The notes under the pieces are model-generated. The model had not been told where the DNA came from and did not search any database. It saw only the letters and a list, made by a program, of their open reading frames with translations. Below are positions 27,348 through 36,189 of a DNA stretch of 64,000 bases, in pieces. Each line of letters begins with the position of its first letter. The stretch's first letter is position 1. The stretch comes from Pseudomonas cichorii (GTDB taxonomy: Bacteria > Pseudomonadota > Gammaproteobacteria > Pseudomonadales > Pseudomonadaceae), in NCBI RefSeq assembly GCF_015471405.1, contig NZ_BLVZ01000006.1, positions 186,001 to 250,000 of the forward strand, in the 5' to 3' direction. Both the position numbers and the translations under genes were made by a program.

Positions 27348-27435
27348 GGCAGGAGCGAATACATTCGCGAGGCAGTGTTGAAGGCAATACATTTTCTTTG
27401 GATGTACGGGCCTCTCGCGAATGAATTCGCTCCTA
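27348..27435. repeat. REP element, GTAGGAGCGAATTCATTCGCGA family (paired, complete)
   Basis: Left arm at 27348-27371 and inverted right arm at 27413-27435, separated by 41 bases. The right arm and its neighbour TACGGGCCTCTCGCGAATG are identical to 52143-52174 over about 32 bases, so the two copies derive from the same unit. It lies between the chemoreceptor and ankB, which end facing each other. Confidence 0.9.
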
Positions 27436-27500
27436 CGCGCAGTGGTATTTCTGGCGATAAATCTCTTGGAACATATCGGCCCCCTCCCACAGGTTTGGTT

Positions 27501-28034
27501 CTACTGCACGGGCGGTGCCTGAAACTCGCCTCTGGACAGGTTGTTCACGTCATTCCCCATACTGTCGCGAAGGCTCAGGTCGGCGCCTTTGGCGGCCAGG
27601 GCTTGCAGAATTTCGGTTCGCTGGAACAGGGCGGCATACATGGATGCTGTCTGACCGGCGTTATTGCGTTGGTCGGGCGCGCAATGGGCTTCGACCAGGC
27701 GTTTGGCGATACTCAGTTCGCCTTTGAATATGGCGCCCATCAAGGCGGTATTGCCTCGTTTGTCTTCGGCGCAGGGGTCCGCACCGGCATTGATCAATTG
27801 AGTAACGAGTTGTTCGTGGCCGTGATAGGCCGCCAGAATCAACCCCGTATAGCCTTTCTCGTCCTGGATGTTCAGGTCGTAGTGAGCGTCGATGAAGGTT
27901 GCCATCATCTCGCTGTTTCCCTCTCGGGAAGCGTCGAAAAACAGGGTGCGTAGCTGGTTGGTTGTCTGGTCCGAAGGTGTTTCTGCCTGAGCGACTGCGG
28001 CAAACAGCACCAACCCGTAAAGTAAGGTTCGCAT
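27501..28034 (-). CDS. ankB: Periplasmic ankyrin-repeat protein AnkB
   Basis: 177 residues with a signal peptide of about 17 residues (LLYGLVLFAAVAQA). Four ankyrin repeats follow: ATFIDAHYDLNIQDEKGYTGLILAAYHGHEQLVTQLINAGAD and NTALMGAIFKGELSIAKRLVEAHC are clear. The gene directly follows katB on the same strand, the classical katB-ankB order of Pseudomonas. In P. aeruginosa AnkB is needed for full KatB activity, possibly by carrying heme. A hairpin separates the two genes. Confidence 0.92.
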   Translation of the reverse strand: MRTLLYGLVLFAAVAQAETPSDQTTNQLRTLFFDASREGNSEMMATFIDAHYDLNIQDEKGYTGLILAAYHGHEQLVTQLINAGADPCAEDKRGNTALMGAIFKGELSIAKRLVEAHCAPDQRNNAGQTASMYAALFQRTEILQALAAKGADLSLRDSMGNDVNNLSRGEFQAPPVQ

Positions 28035-28052
28035 GGGCGTTCTCCTGAAAAC

Positions 28053-28076
28053 AGCCAGCCCCTTGCGGGGCCGGCT
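28053..28076 (-). terminator. Hairpin between katB and ankB (possible partial terminator)
   Basis: AGCCGGCCCC-GCAA-GGGGCTGGCT with two mismatches, 10 bases after the katB stop on the minus strand, followed by only four T. It could reduce ankB expression relative to katB. Confidence 0.6.
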
Positions 28077-28085
28077 ATCGACTTG

Positions 28086-29618
28086 TCAGTCTTTGAGGTT
28101 CGCAGCCAGGGACTTGACCTTGGCCAGATCACCCTTGGCCACTTCGGTTACCCGAGTGCCGTAGTCTGGATCAGCCTTGTAGAGGAACGAGAGCACGATG
28201 TTCTTGCTTTCGGTGTCGGTGTCAGCCAGCGACTCGCCAAAGCTCTGGACCAGATCGCTCTTTTCCTTGGTGTTGTAGGAACGATACAGATCGCCTGCTT
28301 GCTTGAAGTTCTGCTCGCGGGTGATCTTCGCCTGCTGGGTAGTGCCGCTTACTGGCGACTGGCTGTAGCGTGCCTGAGTATCGGACGGACGCGGGCTCAG
28401 ACGGCTTGGCTCGTAGTTGACGCCACTGGTGGTGTGGCCAGTGTTCATTGCGCCATCCTGGTTGCCGTTGTTGACCGGGACTTTCGGCTGGTTGACCGGC
28501 AGGCTCAGGCCATTGGCGCCCAGACGATACATCTGCGTGTCGGCATAGGAGAACACACGGCCTTGCAGCAGGCGGTCTTCGGAAGGTTCGATACCCGGTA
28601 CCAAGTTGGCCGGAGCCATGGCGACCTGCTCGGTCTCCTGGAAGAAGTTATCGACGTTCTTGTTCAGGACCATCTGACCGATCTTGCGCTCGGGTACGTC
28701 AGGCCAGATCTTGGTGGCGTCGAGCGGGTCGAACTCGAATTTTGCGAGATCGGCAGGTTTGAGCACCTGAATGTAGAGATCCCATTTCGGGAAGTCGCCT
28801 TTTTTGATCGCGCTGACCAGATCGTTGGTCAGGTGGCTGAAGTCCTTGGACTGCACTTGAGCCGCTTGTGCCGGATCGAGGTTCTTGATGCCTTGCAGTG
28901 ATTTCCAGTGGAACTTCACGTAATGGACTTCGCCCTTGGCATTCACCAGTTTGTAGGCGTGTACGCCATTGCCGTCCATGAAGCGATAACCGGCTGGCGT
29001 CCCTTCATTGGAGTACAGCAATGTCAAAGTGCGAGTCGCTTCCGGGACGTGGGAAAAAAAGTCGAAGCGGCGGGAGTCATTACCCAGATTGGTTCTAGGG
29101 TCAGGCTTGAAGGCATGAACCATATCGGGAAACTTGATGGCGTCGCGAATAAAGAAGGTCGGAAAGTTATTACCCACCAGGTCCCAGTTACCATCGGCGG
29201 TATAAAACTTGGTGGCGAAGCCATGGGGGTCGCGCAATGTTTCAGGTGAATGGTTGCCATGCACTACGGAGGAGAAGCGCACGAAAACCGGAGTCGCCTC
29301 ACCCGACTTGAACACCTTTGCCTTGCTCAGATCGCTGATATCGGCCGACGCGGTAAATTCACCGCGAACCCCTGTACCACGGGCGTGAACCACGCGCTCA
29401 GGAATACGCTCGCGATCAAAACGCTGGAGCTTTTGCAGCAACTGCACATCCTGCAACAGCGTAGGCCCTTGAGGGCCGGCAGTCTGTGAGTTCTGGTTGT
29501 CGCCCACCGGCGCACCATTGTCGCGGGTTAATGTATCTGCTGCATAAGCGGTCGGAATAACCATTAAGCCGACAGCAGTTAAACGCAGCATCTGTCCAGA
29601 CCAGTTTAAAAACGGCAT
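28086..29618 (-). CDS. katB: Catalase KatB, exported
   Basis: 510 residues, heme catalase of the small-subunit type: 2 H2O2 to 2 H2O and O2. Signal peptide 1-26 (VGLMVIPTAYA). Distal His78 in ERVVHARG; Asn in DLVGNNFPTFFIRDA (about 150); proximal heme-ligand Tyr in FSYADTQMYRLG. The leader puts it in the periplasm, as known for Pseudomonas KatB. Typical length. Promoter side faces a 420-base gap before a GNAT gene. Peroxide induction through OxyR is known for the family; a convincing OxyR site was not found by eye. Confidence 0.94.
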   Translation of the reverse strand: MPFLNWSGQMLRLTAVGLMVIPTAYAADTLTRDNGAPVGDNQNSQTAGPQGPTLLQDVQLLQKLQRFDRERIPERVVHARGTGVRGEFTASADISDLSKAKVFKSGEATPVFVRFSSVVHGNHSPETLRDPHGFATKFYTADGNWDLVGNNFPTFFIRDAIKFPDMVHAFKPDPRTNLGNDSRRFDFFSHVPEATRTLTLLYSNEGTPAGYRFMDGNGVHAYKLVNAKGEVHYVKFHWKSLQGIKNLDPAQAAQVQSKDFSHLTNDLVSAIKKGDFPKWDLYIQVLKPADLAKFEFDPLDATKIWPDVPERKIGQMVLNKNVDNFFQETEQVAMAPANLVPGIEPSEDRLLQGRVFSYADTQMYRLGANGLSLPVNQPKVPVNNGNQDGAMNTGHTTSGVNYEPSRLSPRPSDTQARYSQSPVSGTTQQAKITREQNFKQAGDLYRSYNTKEKSDLVQSFGESLADTDTESKNIVLSFLYKADPDYGTRVTEVAKGDLAKVKSLAANLKD

Positions 29619-30037
29619 TTTTTGAATCCCTCATATTTTTGTATTCAGCGCACTTATCCTAGGCGGATGAATATTTATCTGTAATCGTAAAAATTTATCG
29701 GGGCGATTGAGATAAATGTGTGTGACGTACATATGGGGGACACGGGTGAGTGTAGATGAGAATCGTTATTTGTATGTTGGCTTTAATATGTTTCTGAAGG
29801 TTTCATATGTGGGTGATATTAAATTAATGGCTCAGAGAATGTCGGGCAAGTGTCCTTGTCGGGAGTTTTCGTGTTTCTGTTGGCAATAATGAGTTATCTC
29901 CCTTAAAACAGCGCGATTCAATTCGGGAGGGCCTTGCTTTTGTGGCGGTCATTTTTATTGCTTCCGTGCTTGCGGCCAATGCGCGTTATGATGGCGCGGC
30001 CAGATTGTCATGAGTAAGCCCCGGAGCCCCTCGTTTG
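29619..30037. other. Divergent katB/GNAT intergenic region
   Basis: About 420 bases, AT-rich in the middle. It must hold the katB promoter. A Fur-like sequence is at 29755-29770. No gene or repeat was seen. Confidence 0.5.
29755..29770. promoter_or_regulatory. Possible Fur-like site upstream of katB
   Basis: GATGAGAATCGTTATT shares ATGAGAATCNTTAT with the good Fur box before the ECF sigma operon, with three or four mismatches to the 7-1-7 motif. It lies about 140 bases before katB. Confidence 0.3.
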
Positions 30038-30763
30038 ATGTCCATTGTCACCCTGCTTGAAGCCACGCCTCCAGAAGCCATCAAAAGCCAGATTCTGCAG
30101 ATGGTCGTCGATTACGTCACCGACATCAGCATGGTCGCCATTGCCCCGAGCAATCCGCTTTACAACCTCTATCAATATGGCATTGGCTACGAGGTTCATC
30201 TTTATCTGGATGCAATGAATGGCTCCAAAGGCATTCCGGTCGAACTGATCGTGGCGCTGGATGAACAGGACCCCTCCATCGTGACCGGCTTCGTTCTGTA
30301 CCTGCCGGTCAAGGATGATCCTGAAGCCTGTGCCGTGGCGTATATGGCCGTGCGGGAAAGCCACCGTCGCCGTGGTATCGCACGCGGGATGCTGCAGAAA
30401 ATGCTTGGCCGTTACCCTCACACCGAACTTTCCTGCGTCGTCGGCAAGGTGCCGTGCTTTGAATCTCTGGGCTTTCAGGTCATTGGCGCACGCGGCCCAC
30501 AGGTCATCATGAACACCCGCGATCACGGCACGGAGGGGCTGTTGGCAGTGCTGGATGTCGCGCCGATCTATCGCTCAGTGGAGGTGCGGCAGATTCATGC
30601 GTACCTGCTCAAGCAGCACGGGAAAAGAGCCATGGTGGACGCCGAGAAAAAGCGTGACCGGCACCTGGACGAGATGACACGTCACGCCACGGCGTTTGTG
30701 ATCGAGCGGTTGGGCGAGGGCGCCTTGCGCAATGGCGGGCGCGGGCCGGTGTTAGTGGGCTGA
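30038..30763 (+). CDS. GNAT-fold acetyltransferase with extended C-terminus
   Basis: 241 residues from ATG 30038; GGAG ten bases upstream. The acetyl-CoA loop is AVRESHRRRGIARGMLQKML near residue 107-126, followed by CFESLGFQVI. The last 80 residues, rich in Lys/Arg/His (HGKRAMVDAEKKRDRHLDEM), are not part of GNAT and are unrecognised. The family member known in pseudomonads has no known substrate. Confidence 0.75.
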   Translation: MSIVTLLEATPPEAIKSQILQMVVDYVTDISMVAIAPSNPLYNLYQYGIGYEVHLYLDAMNGSKGIPVELIVALDEQDPSIVTGFVLYLPVKDDPEACAVAYMAVRESHRRRGIARGMLQKMLGRYPHTELSCVVGKVPCFESLGFQVIGARGPQVIMNTRDHGTEGLLAVLDVAPIYRSVEVRQIHAYLLKQHGKRAMVDAEKKRDRHLDEMTRHATAFVIERLGEGALRNGGRGPVLVG

Positions 30764-30773
30764 GTGAAGTCGC

Positions 30774-31331
30774 CTAGTCCTGCCCGAGTATCTGCGCTCT
30801 GCAAGCCTCGATGATCTCATCCGCCAGCGGCGAGTCATCCGGGCAGGAGCGTGACAATACAATTGCGCCGACCGCATGGGCCAGCATGCTGATCATTCTT
30901 GCCCGCTGTTGATCCGCCTCGTCCGTGTCGGGGCTTGCAGAGTCAATCTGTTCAAGCATTTTTGTGATCCCTTCTGCAAACGTCGCCTTGACCTCCTGCG
31001 ATTGACGCGCAGCATCCCCGCAGAGTGCGGCCATTGTGCAACCGACGTTCCGGCCATCGCGGTGCTTGCGGGACAGGTAGTGATTGATGAACTCGGCGAC
31101 GCTGAGGTTTTCGCTATTGGCCAGGCTCTTGGCAAAACTGCTTGCAGCGGCTTCGGCCATCAGGTCGGCTTTGGAGCCGAAGTGCTTGTAGAACCCGCCA
31201 TGGGTAAAACCGGCAGCCGCCATCAGGTCGGCGACGCCCACGCCGTCATAACCCCGCTCACGAAACAGCTCTGAAGCCGTATCGACGATGTGCGCTCGAT
31301 TCGCCTGCGCCTGCGCTTTGCTGACTCTCAT
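30774..31331 (-). CDS. TetR-family repressor (NemR-like position)
   Basis: 185 residues. N-terminal helix-turn-helix ANRAHIVDTASELFRERGYDGVGVADLMAAAGFTHGGFYKHFGSKADLM; the C-terminal ligand domain has a Cys in NVGCTMAALCGDAARQS (around residue 96-112), perhaps a redox or electrophile sensor, which would match NemR. It is divergent from nemA with a 181-base gap that contains a 22-base inverted repeat at 31411-31432, the likely operator. Confidence 0.85.
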   Translation of the reverse strand: MRVSKAQAQANRAHIVDTASELFRERGYDGVGVADLMAAAGFTHGGFYKHFGSKADLMAEAAASSFAKSLANSENLSVAEFINHYLSRKHRDGRNVGCTMAALCGDAARQSQEVKATFAEGITKMLEQIDSASPDTDEADQQRARMISMLAHAVGAIVLSRSCPDDSPLADEIIEACRAQILGQD

Positions 31332-31410
31332 ATCGACATGCCTTTTGTGCTTACGCTCAAGTCGTCACTATACATTGATGTCGCTCATCATCAAAACTGT
31401 TGACGTCTAA

Positions 31411-31432
31411 GATTATGATCATCATCATAATC
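31411..31432. promoter_or_regulatory. Candidate TetR operator between the regulator and nemA
   Basis: GATTATGAT and ATCATAATC are perfect inverted arms of nine bases with a four-base spacer CATC. It sits midway between the regulator and the ene-reductase start. Confidence 0.65.
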
Positions 31433-31512
31433 GTCAAGCCTGCCTCGGGAGCCGACGCATGGCGATGTGCTCCTTTGGCAACGACCTTCAATTGATGTGG
31501 AAGCAAGACGAC

Positions 31513-32607
31513 ATGACCGAGAAAACCTTGTTCGAGCCTTACACCCTTGGCTCCCTGACACTCTCCAACCGGATCGTTCTAGCGCCGTTGACGCGCAATC
31601 GCGCGGGTGCCGGTTTCGTGCCAAGTGAGTTCGCCGCGACTTACTACAGCCAGCGGGCGTCGGCGGGTTTGCTGATTTCAGAAGCTACGCAAATCTCGCA
31701 GCAGGGGCAGGGCTATCAGGACACGCCTGGCATTTACACGCAGGCGCAGATCGACGGCTGGCTCAAGGTTACCGATGCTGTCCATGCGCAAGGCGGGCGA
31801 ATCTTCCTGCAGATGTGGCACGTCGGACGTGTTTCGCATGTCGACCTGCAGAAGAATGGCGCTGCTCCGGTTGCTCCCTCTGCGATCCGCGCCGAGACCA
31901 AGACGTTCGTCAACAACAGCTTTGTGGATGTTTCCGAGCCTCGGGCGCTGGAGCTCAATGAACTGCCAGGCATCGTCAAGGATTTCCGTCAGGCCGCGGC
32001 AAACGCCATCGCCGCAGGTTTCGATGGCGTCGAGATTCACGGTGCCAATGGCTATCTGCTGGATCAGTTCATCAAGGACAGCGCCAACGTACGCACCGAT
32101 GCCTACGGCGGCTCCATCGAGAATCGTGCGCGTCTGCTGCTGGAAGTGACAGCGGCTGTGGTCGAGGAGATCGGCGCTGAGCGTACAGGCATTCGTATTT
32201 CGCCGGTTTCGCCAGCCAATGGGGTTTCAAGCAGTGATCCGCAGGCCCAGTTCGATTACATCGTCGATCAGCTCGACGCCCTGGGCATTGCCTACCTGCA
32301 TGTTGTCGAGGGTGCGACCGGCGGGCCGCGTGACGTTGCGCCGTTCGATTTCGACTCCCTGCGCCGACGCTTCAAGAACACCTACATCGCCAATAACGGC
32401 TATGACCTGGACCTCGCTACCTCCCGGCTGAACCAGGACAAGGCCGACCTGTTTGCTTTCGGGCGTCCGTTTATTGCCAACCCGGATCTGGTTGAGCGAT
32501 TGAGCAGCGGCGCGCCTCTGGCAGCGCTCGATCCGACCACGATTTATGGCGGCGGCGCAGCGGGATATATCGACTATCCGACCTTCGCAGATTCTCAAGC
32601 GCAGTAA
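31513..32607 (+). CDS. nemA: N-ethylmaleimide reductase-type ene-reductase
   Basis: 364 residues from ATG 31513 (MTEKTLFEPYTLG). An FMN TIM barrel of the classical OYE class: LAPLTRNRAG, ATQISQQGQG, IFLQMWHVGRVSH, and the active site VEIHGANGYLLDQF with His, Asn and Tyr all present, then RTDAYGGSIENR. It reduces electrophilic alkenes, quinones, nitro compounds and methylglyoxal with NADPH. Unlike the XenA-like gene at 3.7 kb its proton donor Tyr is intact. Two SDR genes follow, so the four may act together on aldehydes and enones. The in-frame upstream extension to 31459 is not supported. Confidence 0.92.
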   Translation: MTEKTLFEPYTLGSLTLSNRIVLAPLTRNRAGAGFVPSEFAATYYSQRASAGLLISEATQISQQGQGYQDTPGIYTQAQIDGWLKVTDAVHAQGGRIFLQMWHVGRVSHVDLQKNGAAPVAPSAIRAETKTFVNNSFVDVSEPRALELNELPGIVKDFRQAAANAIAAGFDGVEIHGANGYLLDQFIKDSANVRTDAYGGSIENRARLLLEVTAAVVEEIGAERTGIRISPVSPANGVSSSDPQAQFDYIVDQLDALGIAYLHVVEGATGGPRDVAPFDFDSLRRRFKNTYIANNGYDLDLATSRLNQDKADLFAFGRPFIANPDLVERLSSGAPLAALDPTTIYGGGAAGYIDYPTFADSQAQ

Positions 32608-32682
32608 AACCCGCAGAGCCACGGATTGATGTGGCTTCGCACCTATCCCGACATGCGTTCACCTAATCAAGAGAGCCATTTC

Positions 32683-33471
32683 ATGACCAGCCTTTCGACA
32701 GTCCTCATCACCGGTGCTTCTTCTGGCATTGGAGCTACCTACGCCGAGCGTTTTGCGAGTCGTGGCCACAATCTCGTACTGGTTGCCCGCGACAAGGGGC
32801 GACTGGAAACTCTCGCTGCGCGGCTGCGCAAAGAGCACGAGGTCGCCGTCGACGTTCTGCAGGCCGATCTCACTCGTGCCGACGATTTGGTTAGCGTGGA
32901 GACGCGCCTGCGCGATGACGCGCAAATCGGAATTCTCATCAACAATGCCGGGATAGCCCAGTCTGGTGGCTTCCTCGACCAGACCTCCGAAGATGTCACC
33001 CGGATGGTCGGATTGAATACGGTGGCCTTGGTCCGGCTCGCCAATGCCATCGCCCCGCGTCTTGTTCAGGCTGGAGAAGGCTCCATCGTCAATATCGGTT
33101 CGGTGGTTGGCCTGGCCCCGGAGTTCGGCATGTCGGTTTATGGTGCGACCAAAGCTTTCGTGTTGTTCCTTTCCCAAGGCCTGAATCTGGAACTCGGCCC
33201 CAAAGGCATTTACATACAGGCCGTTCTTCCGGCTGAAACCCGCACCGAGATCTGGGAGCGTGCCGGTATCGACATCAATACGCTGTCCGAAGTGATGGAC
33301 GTGGGCGAGCTGGTTGATGCCGCTCTTGTCGGTTTTGATAAGCGTGAGCTTGTCACCATTCCTCCATTGCACGACGCCGCTCGTTGGGATGCGCTGGATG
33401 CTGCTCGACAAGGCCTGCTGTCGGATATCAGGCAGGCGCATGCTGCCGAGCGCTATCAAACCGCTTCGTAA
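32683..33471 (+). CDS. Short-chain dehydrogenase (first of two tandem SDRs)
   Basis: 262 residues from ATG 32683. TGASSGIGATYAERFASRGHNLVLVAR, INNAGIAQSG and the active site IGSVVGLAPEFGMSVYGATKAF are typical. Similar to SDRs of the DltE/YqjQ type. It starts 75 bases after nemA and is 18 bases before the next SDR, so the three appear to be one transcript. Substrate unknown. Confidence 0.88.
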   Translation: MTSLSTVLITGASSGIGATYAERFASRGHNLVLVARDKGRLETLAARLRKEHEVAVDVLQADLTRADDLVSVETRLRDDAQIGILINNAGIAQSGGFLDQTSEDVTRMVGLNTVALVRLANAIAPRLVQAGEGSIVNIGSVVGLAPEFGMSVYGATKAFVLFLSQGLNLELGPKGIYIQAVLPAETRTEIWERAGIDINTLSEVMDVGELVDAALVGFDKRELVTIPPLHDAARWDALDAARQGLLSDIRQAHAAERYQTAS

Positions 33472-33489
33472 CCCGCTGAAGAGGTCTTC

Positions 33490-34305
33490 ATGAAAACCAA
33501 TAAACCAGTTGCGCTCGTTACGGGCGCTTCTTCAGGCATAGGCGAAGCCACGGCCCATAAACTCCTGGCGGCGGGTTACACGGTCTATGGCACGAGTCGA
33601 CGTGGTGATCTCGCCGGTCAGCGGCGTTTTCCATTACTGGCTCTTGACGTCACTGACGACGAATCCGTCGATGCTGCGGTCAACGAGTTGCTCAAGCGGG
33701 AAGGGCGCATTGATCTGTTGGTCAATAACGCGGGCTTCGGGATTGCTCCGGGGGCCGCGCAAGAAAGTTCTATCGAACAGGCCAAGGCTCTCTTCGATAC
33801 GAACTTTCTGGGTATCGTGCGCATGACCCGTGCAATTGTGCCGCACATGCTTGAGCGTGGTAGCGGACGGATCATCAATATCGGCTCGATTCTCGGCGCT
33901 GTTTCGGTGCCTTATGTCGCGCTTTACTGCGCCAGCAAGCATGCAGTGGCGGGTTACTCGCAAGCGCTGGATCATGAATTGCGTACCCGTGGGGTTCGAG
34001 TCTCGGTCATCGAGCCTGCCTATACCAGGACGCAGTTCGAGGCTAATAACATTGAGCCGGATGCAAAGCTCAACGAGTATGAGTCGATTCGTGCGCATGT
34101 TACGAAAGTGGTCAAACAAGCCATGGCGAACGCCGACGAACCCTCCATCGTCGCCGACGTCGTGTTGCAGGCGGCGAGTGCCGAGCGGCCGAAGCTTCGT
34201 TACACCGCGGGCAAGGCTGCAAGGCAGTTGCAGTTCTTGCGTCGATTCGCACCGGCGAGCGTGCTGGATGCGGGTATTCGCAAGAACCTGCAACTTGATA
34301 CCTGA
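33490..34305 (+). CDS. Short-chain dehydrogenase (second of two tandem SDRs)
   Basis: 271 residues. TGASSGIGEATAHKLLAAGYTVYGTSRRGD, VNNAGFGIAPGA and the active site INIGSILGAVSVPYVALYCASKHAVAG are present; PAYTRTQFEANN and the C-terminal region resemble SDRs that act on larger hydrophobic or ketosteroid-like substrates. End of the nemA unit. The C-terminus faces the DoxX gene. Confidence 0.88.
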   Translation: MKTNKPVALVTGASSGIGEATAHKLLAAGYTVYGTSRRGDLAGQRRFPLLALDVTDDESVDAAVNELLKREGRIDLLVNNAGFGIAPGAAQESSIEQAKALFDTNFLGIVRMTRAIVPHMLERGSGRIINIGSILGAVSVPYVALYCASKHAVAGYSQALDHELRTRGVRVSVIEPAYTRTQFEANNIEPDAKLNEYESIRAHVTKVVKQAMANADEPSIVADVVLQAASAERPKLRYTAGKAARQLQFLRRFAPASVLDAGIRKNLQLDT

Positions 34306-34336
34306 GCTTCCTTTGTCGTCAGGCACGCCGTCTGGA

Positions 34337-34741
34337 CTACTGACTTTCCTGTGAGAAAGCCATGACCTGACCATAGGGTGATGGCACTTCACGGGCGGCA
34401 TTCTGGGTGTAGAAAGAGGTTGTCAGCAGTACCAGACACACCACTGCTGGCAATGCTCCACCGGGCTTGCGCACACCGATATAGGCCAGTGCGGAAAGTA
34501 GCAGGTGATAGAAGACGCCGGCGTAGGCGAGGTCGCTAAGCCCTACGTTGAAGCGCGAGACAATGACGACCACTGCCAGAATTTTCGTGACAATAAGCAG
34601 AGGCACGAGATATCCGGGATAACCCAGTTCCCCCAGCGTTTCACGCACCCATTCACTTTTGCGAATGTACATGGCTGCGGAAACCAGATAGAGCGCAGAC
34701 AGCAACAGTGTGCTGATCCAGTAGGCGTAGTTTTCAATCAT
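34337..34741 (-). CDS. DoxX-like membrane protein
   Basis: 134 residues with four membrane helices (about 8-27, 47-66, 72-92, 98-116). The fold and the GxxxxxVPLLIVTKI motif fit DoxX-like small membrane proteins, thought to take part in quinone/redox or sulfur metabolism. Divergent from an HxlR regulator that presumably controls it, as in many HxlR pairs. Confidence 0.78.
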   Translation of the reverse strand: MIENYAYWISTLLLSALYLVSAAMYIRKSEWVRETLGELGYPGYLVPLLIVTKILAVVVIVSRFNVGLSDLAYAGVFYHLLLSALAYIGVRKPGGALPAVVCLVLLTTSFYTQNAAREVPSPYGQVMAFSQESQ

Positions 34742-34824
34742 GGAAGTGTCCTGTACGGGTTGTAATGCATCGACTCGCGGCGAGAGTGTCGTCTAATATG
34801 AAAAGCCGCAAGTAGGATGAAAAA

Positions 34825-35217
34825 GTGATACTTAGTATGGAAAACCAGACTAACGACGACGAAAAGATCAATATGCACGAGGAAATGCGCCGGGCATTCT
34901 CGTTGCTGTCGGGCAAATGGAAGCTGGAAATAATGTGGTTGCTCAACCAGAGGATCTATCGCTTCGGAGAACTGCGCAAGGCAATTCCAGGCATTACCCA
35001 GCACATGCTGACGGCGCAACTTCGCGAGCTTGAAAACGATGGCCTGGTGTCGCGCACCGTGTTTGCGCAAGTGCCGCCTCGTGTCGAATATGAAATCACG
35101 ACCAAGGCGCGCGGGCTTGGGCCAACCATGGAAGCGCTTATGGTCTGGTGGAACGAGTACGGGAATAGCGTGCCGGCAAAACCGGGTACACGCGGTCGCA
35201 AGGCAAAAAACAGTTAA
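34825..35217 (+). CDS. HxlR-family transcriptional regulator
   Basis: 130 residues. Winged-helix DNA-binding part ALLSGKWKLEIMWLLN... RFGELRKAIPGITQHMLTAQLRELENDGLV is diagnostic (about 25-75). The start is taken as GTG 34825 with AGGA seven bases before; ATG 34837 is an alternative. Such regulators often sense reactive electrophiles or quinones by cysteine; this one has none near the N-terminus, so that mode is doubtful. A sequence ATACT-T-AGTAT overlaps the start. Confidence 0.85.
   Translation: MILSMENQTNDDEKINMHEEMRRAFSLLSGKWKLEIMWLLNQRIYRFGELRKAIPGITQHMLTAQLRELENDGLVSRTVFAQVPPRVEYEITTKARGLGPTMEALMVWWNEYGNSVPAKPGTRGRKAKNS
34828..34838. promoter_or_regulatory. Candidate HxlR operator overlapping the regulator start
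   Basis: ATACT-T-AGTAT is a perfect inverted repeat of the size of known HxlR-type half sites. It lies inside the first codons of the longer GTG start but just before the ATG 34837 start, which favours the shorter protein with an operator in front. Confidence 0.4.
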
Positions 35218-35312
35218 CGTTATTCAGGATGATTCAGACCCCACCCGCAGAGTGCAATTTGCCACGTAAATCACGCATCATGTGCGGGTCCGGTCTAAAG
35301 GTAGGCTCCTTC

Positions 35313-36164
35313 ATGCGCGTCATGTCATCCGCTTTGCGTCTTGCTGTGCTGTCATTGGGAATGGTGTTTTCCGTTGCTGCGCTGGCAACCGAAGAAACGC
35401 AACTGGCAGAGTCCATCAATCTCTATCGCAGCCAGGTTCAACGCTGTGCCGGGCAGGTTTCCATGGAGCTGCCGCCGCTGGTCAGTGATTCACGTCTGGT
35501 GTTGCCGGCTACCGGGTCAGGTGATTTGCAGCAATCGCTGGCACGTGCTTCCTATCCGATGGTTACTGTGCAGGCTATCAGCCTGTCGGGGCCGCGGGAT
35601 GCGCAATCGGCCATGAAAGCGGTGCAGGAAAGTTTTTGCCAGGTAGTGCTGGACCCGCAATTCGTCGACATCGGTGTGAGCCGGGAAGGGCGCGAATGGC
35701 GCATTGTACTGGCGCGCTCTCTGCTGGCTGCGCGGCTGGGAGAGTGGCAGGCTGAAGGGCAAAAGCTGCTTGAGCTGATCAACACAGCACGCACGCAGCC
35801 ACGTCAGTGCGGTACTCAGGCCTTTAATGCCACGACCCCGCTGGCCTGGAATGCCACGCTGGCAACGGCGGCTGAAGGGCATACCCGGTCCATGGCCAAT
35901 AACAGCTTCTTCGATCACAAAGGGCGCGATGGCAGTACGCCGGGGGATCGGGCCGAGTTGGCCGGTTACATCGCCCAGCAGATCGGTGAGAACATCGCCG
36001 CTGGCCAGGACTCGGTGCGCAAGGTGGTCGATGGCTGGCTAGCCAGCCCCGGCCACTGCGCCAATCTGATGAATCCGGGCTTTCGCGAGTTGGGCGCAGC
36101 CTATGCGATCGACCCCAAGAGCGATGCAGGAATCTACTGGACGGCCATGTTCGGTTCGCAGTGA
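35313..36164 (+). CDS. Secreted CAP/SCP-domain protein
   Basis: 283 residues from ATG 35313. Signal peptide about 1-25 (LRLAVLSLGMVFSVAALA). Residues 26-140 are unrecognised; the CAP domain starts about 145 with LLELINTARTQPRQCG, then HTRSMANNSFFDHKGRDGSTPGDRAELAGY, ENIAAGQDS and VDGWLASPGHCANLMNP. CAP proteins are extracytoplasmic and often bind lipids; their bacterial role is unclear. Two Cys-Cys pairs fit disulfides. Not linked to the HxlR gene. Confidence 0.85.
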   Translation: MRVMSSALRLAVLSLGMVFSVAALATEETQLAESINLYRSQVQRCAGQVSMELPPLVSDSRLVLPATGSGDLQQSLARASYPMVTVQAISLSGPRDAQSAMKAVQESFCQVVLDPQFVDIGVSREGREWRIVLARSLLAARLGEWQAEGQKLLELINTARTQPRQCGTQAFNATTPLAWNATLATAAEGHTRSMANNSFFDHKGRDGSTPGDRAELAGYIAQQIGENIAAGQDSVRKVVDGWLASPGHCANLMNPGFRELGAAYAIDPKSDAGIYWTAMFGSQ

Positions 36165-36189
36165 GAACTGGCCGTCCGCATTGCCTGAA

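Noticed and set aside
29755-29770. Strong claim that katB is Fur-regulated
   Set aside because: Three or four mismatches to the motif; listed only as a weak site.
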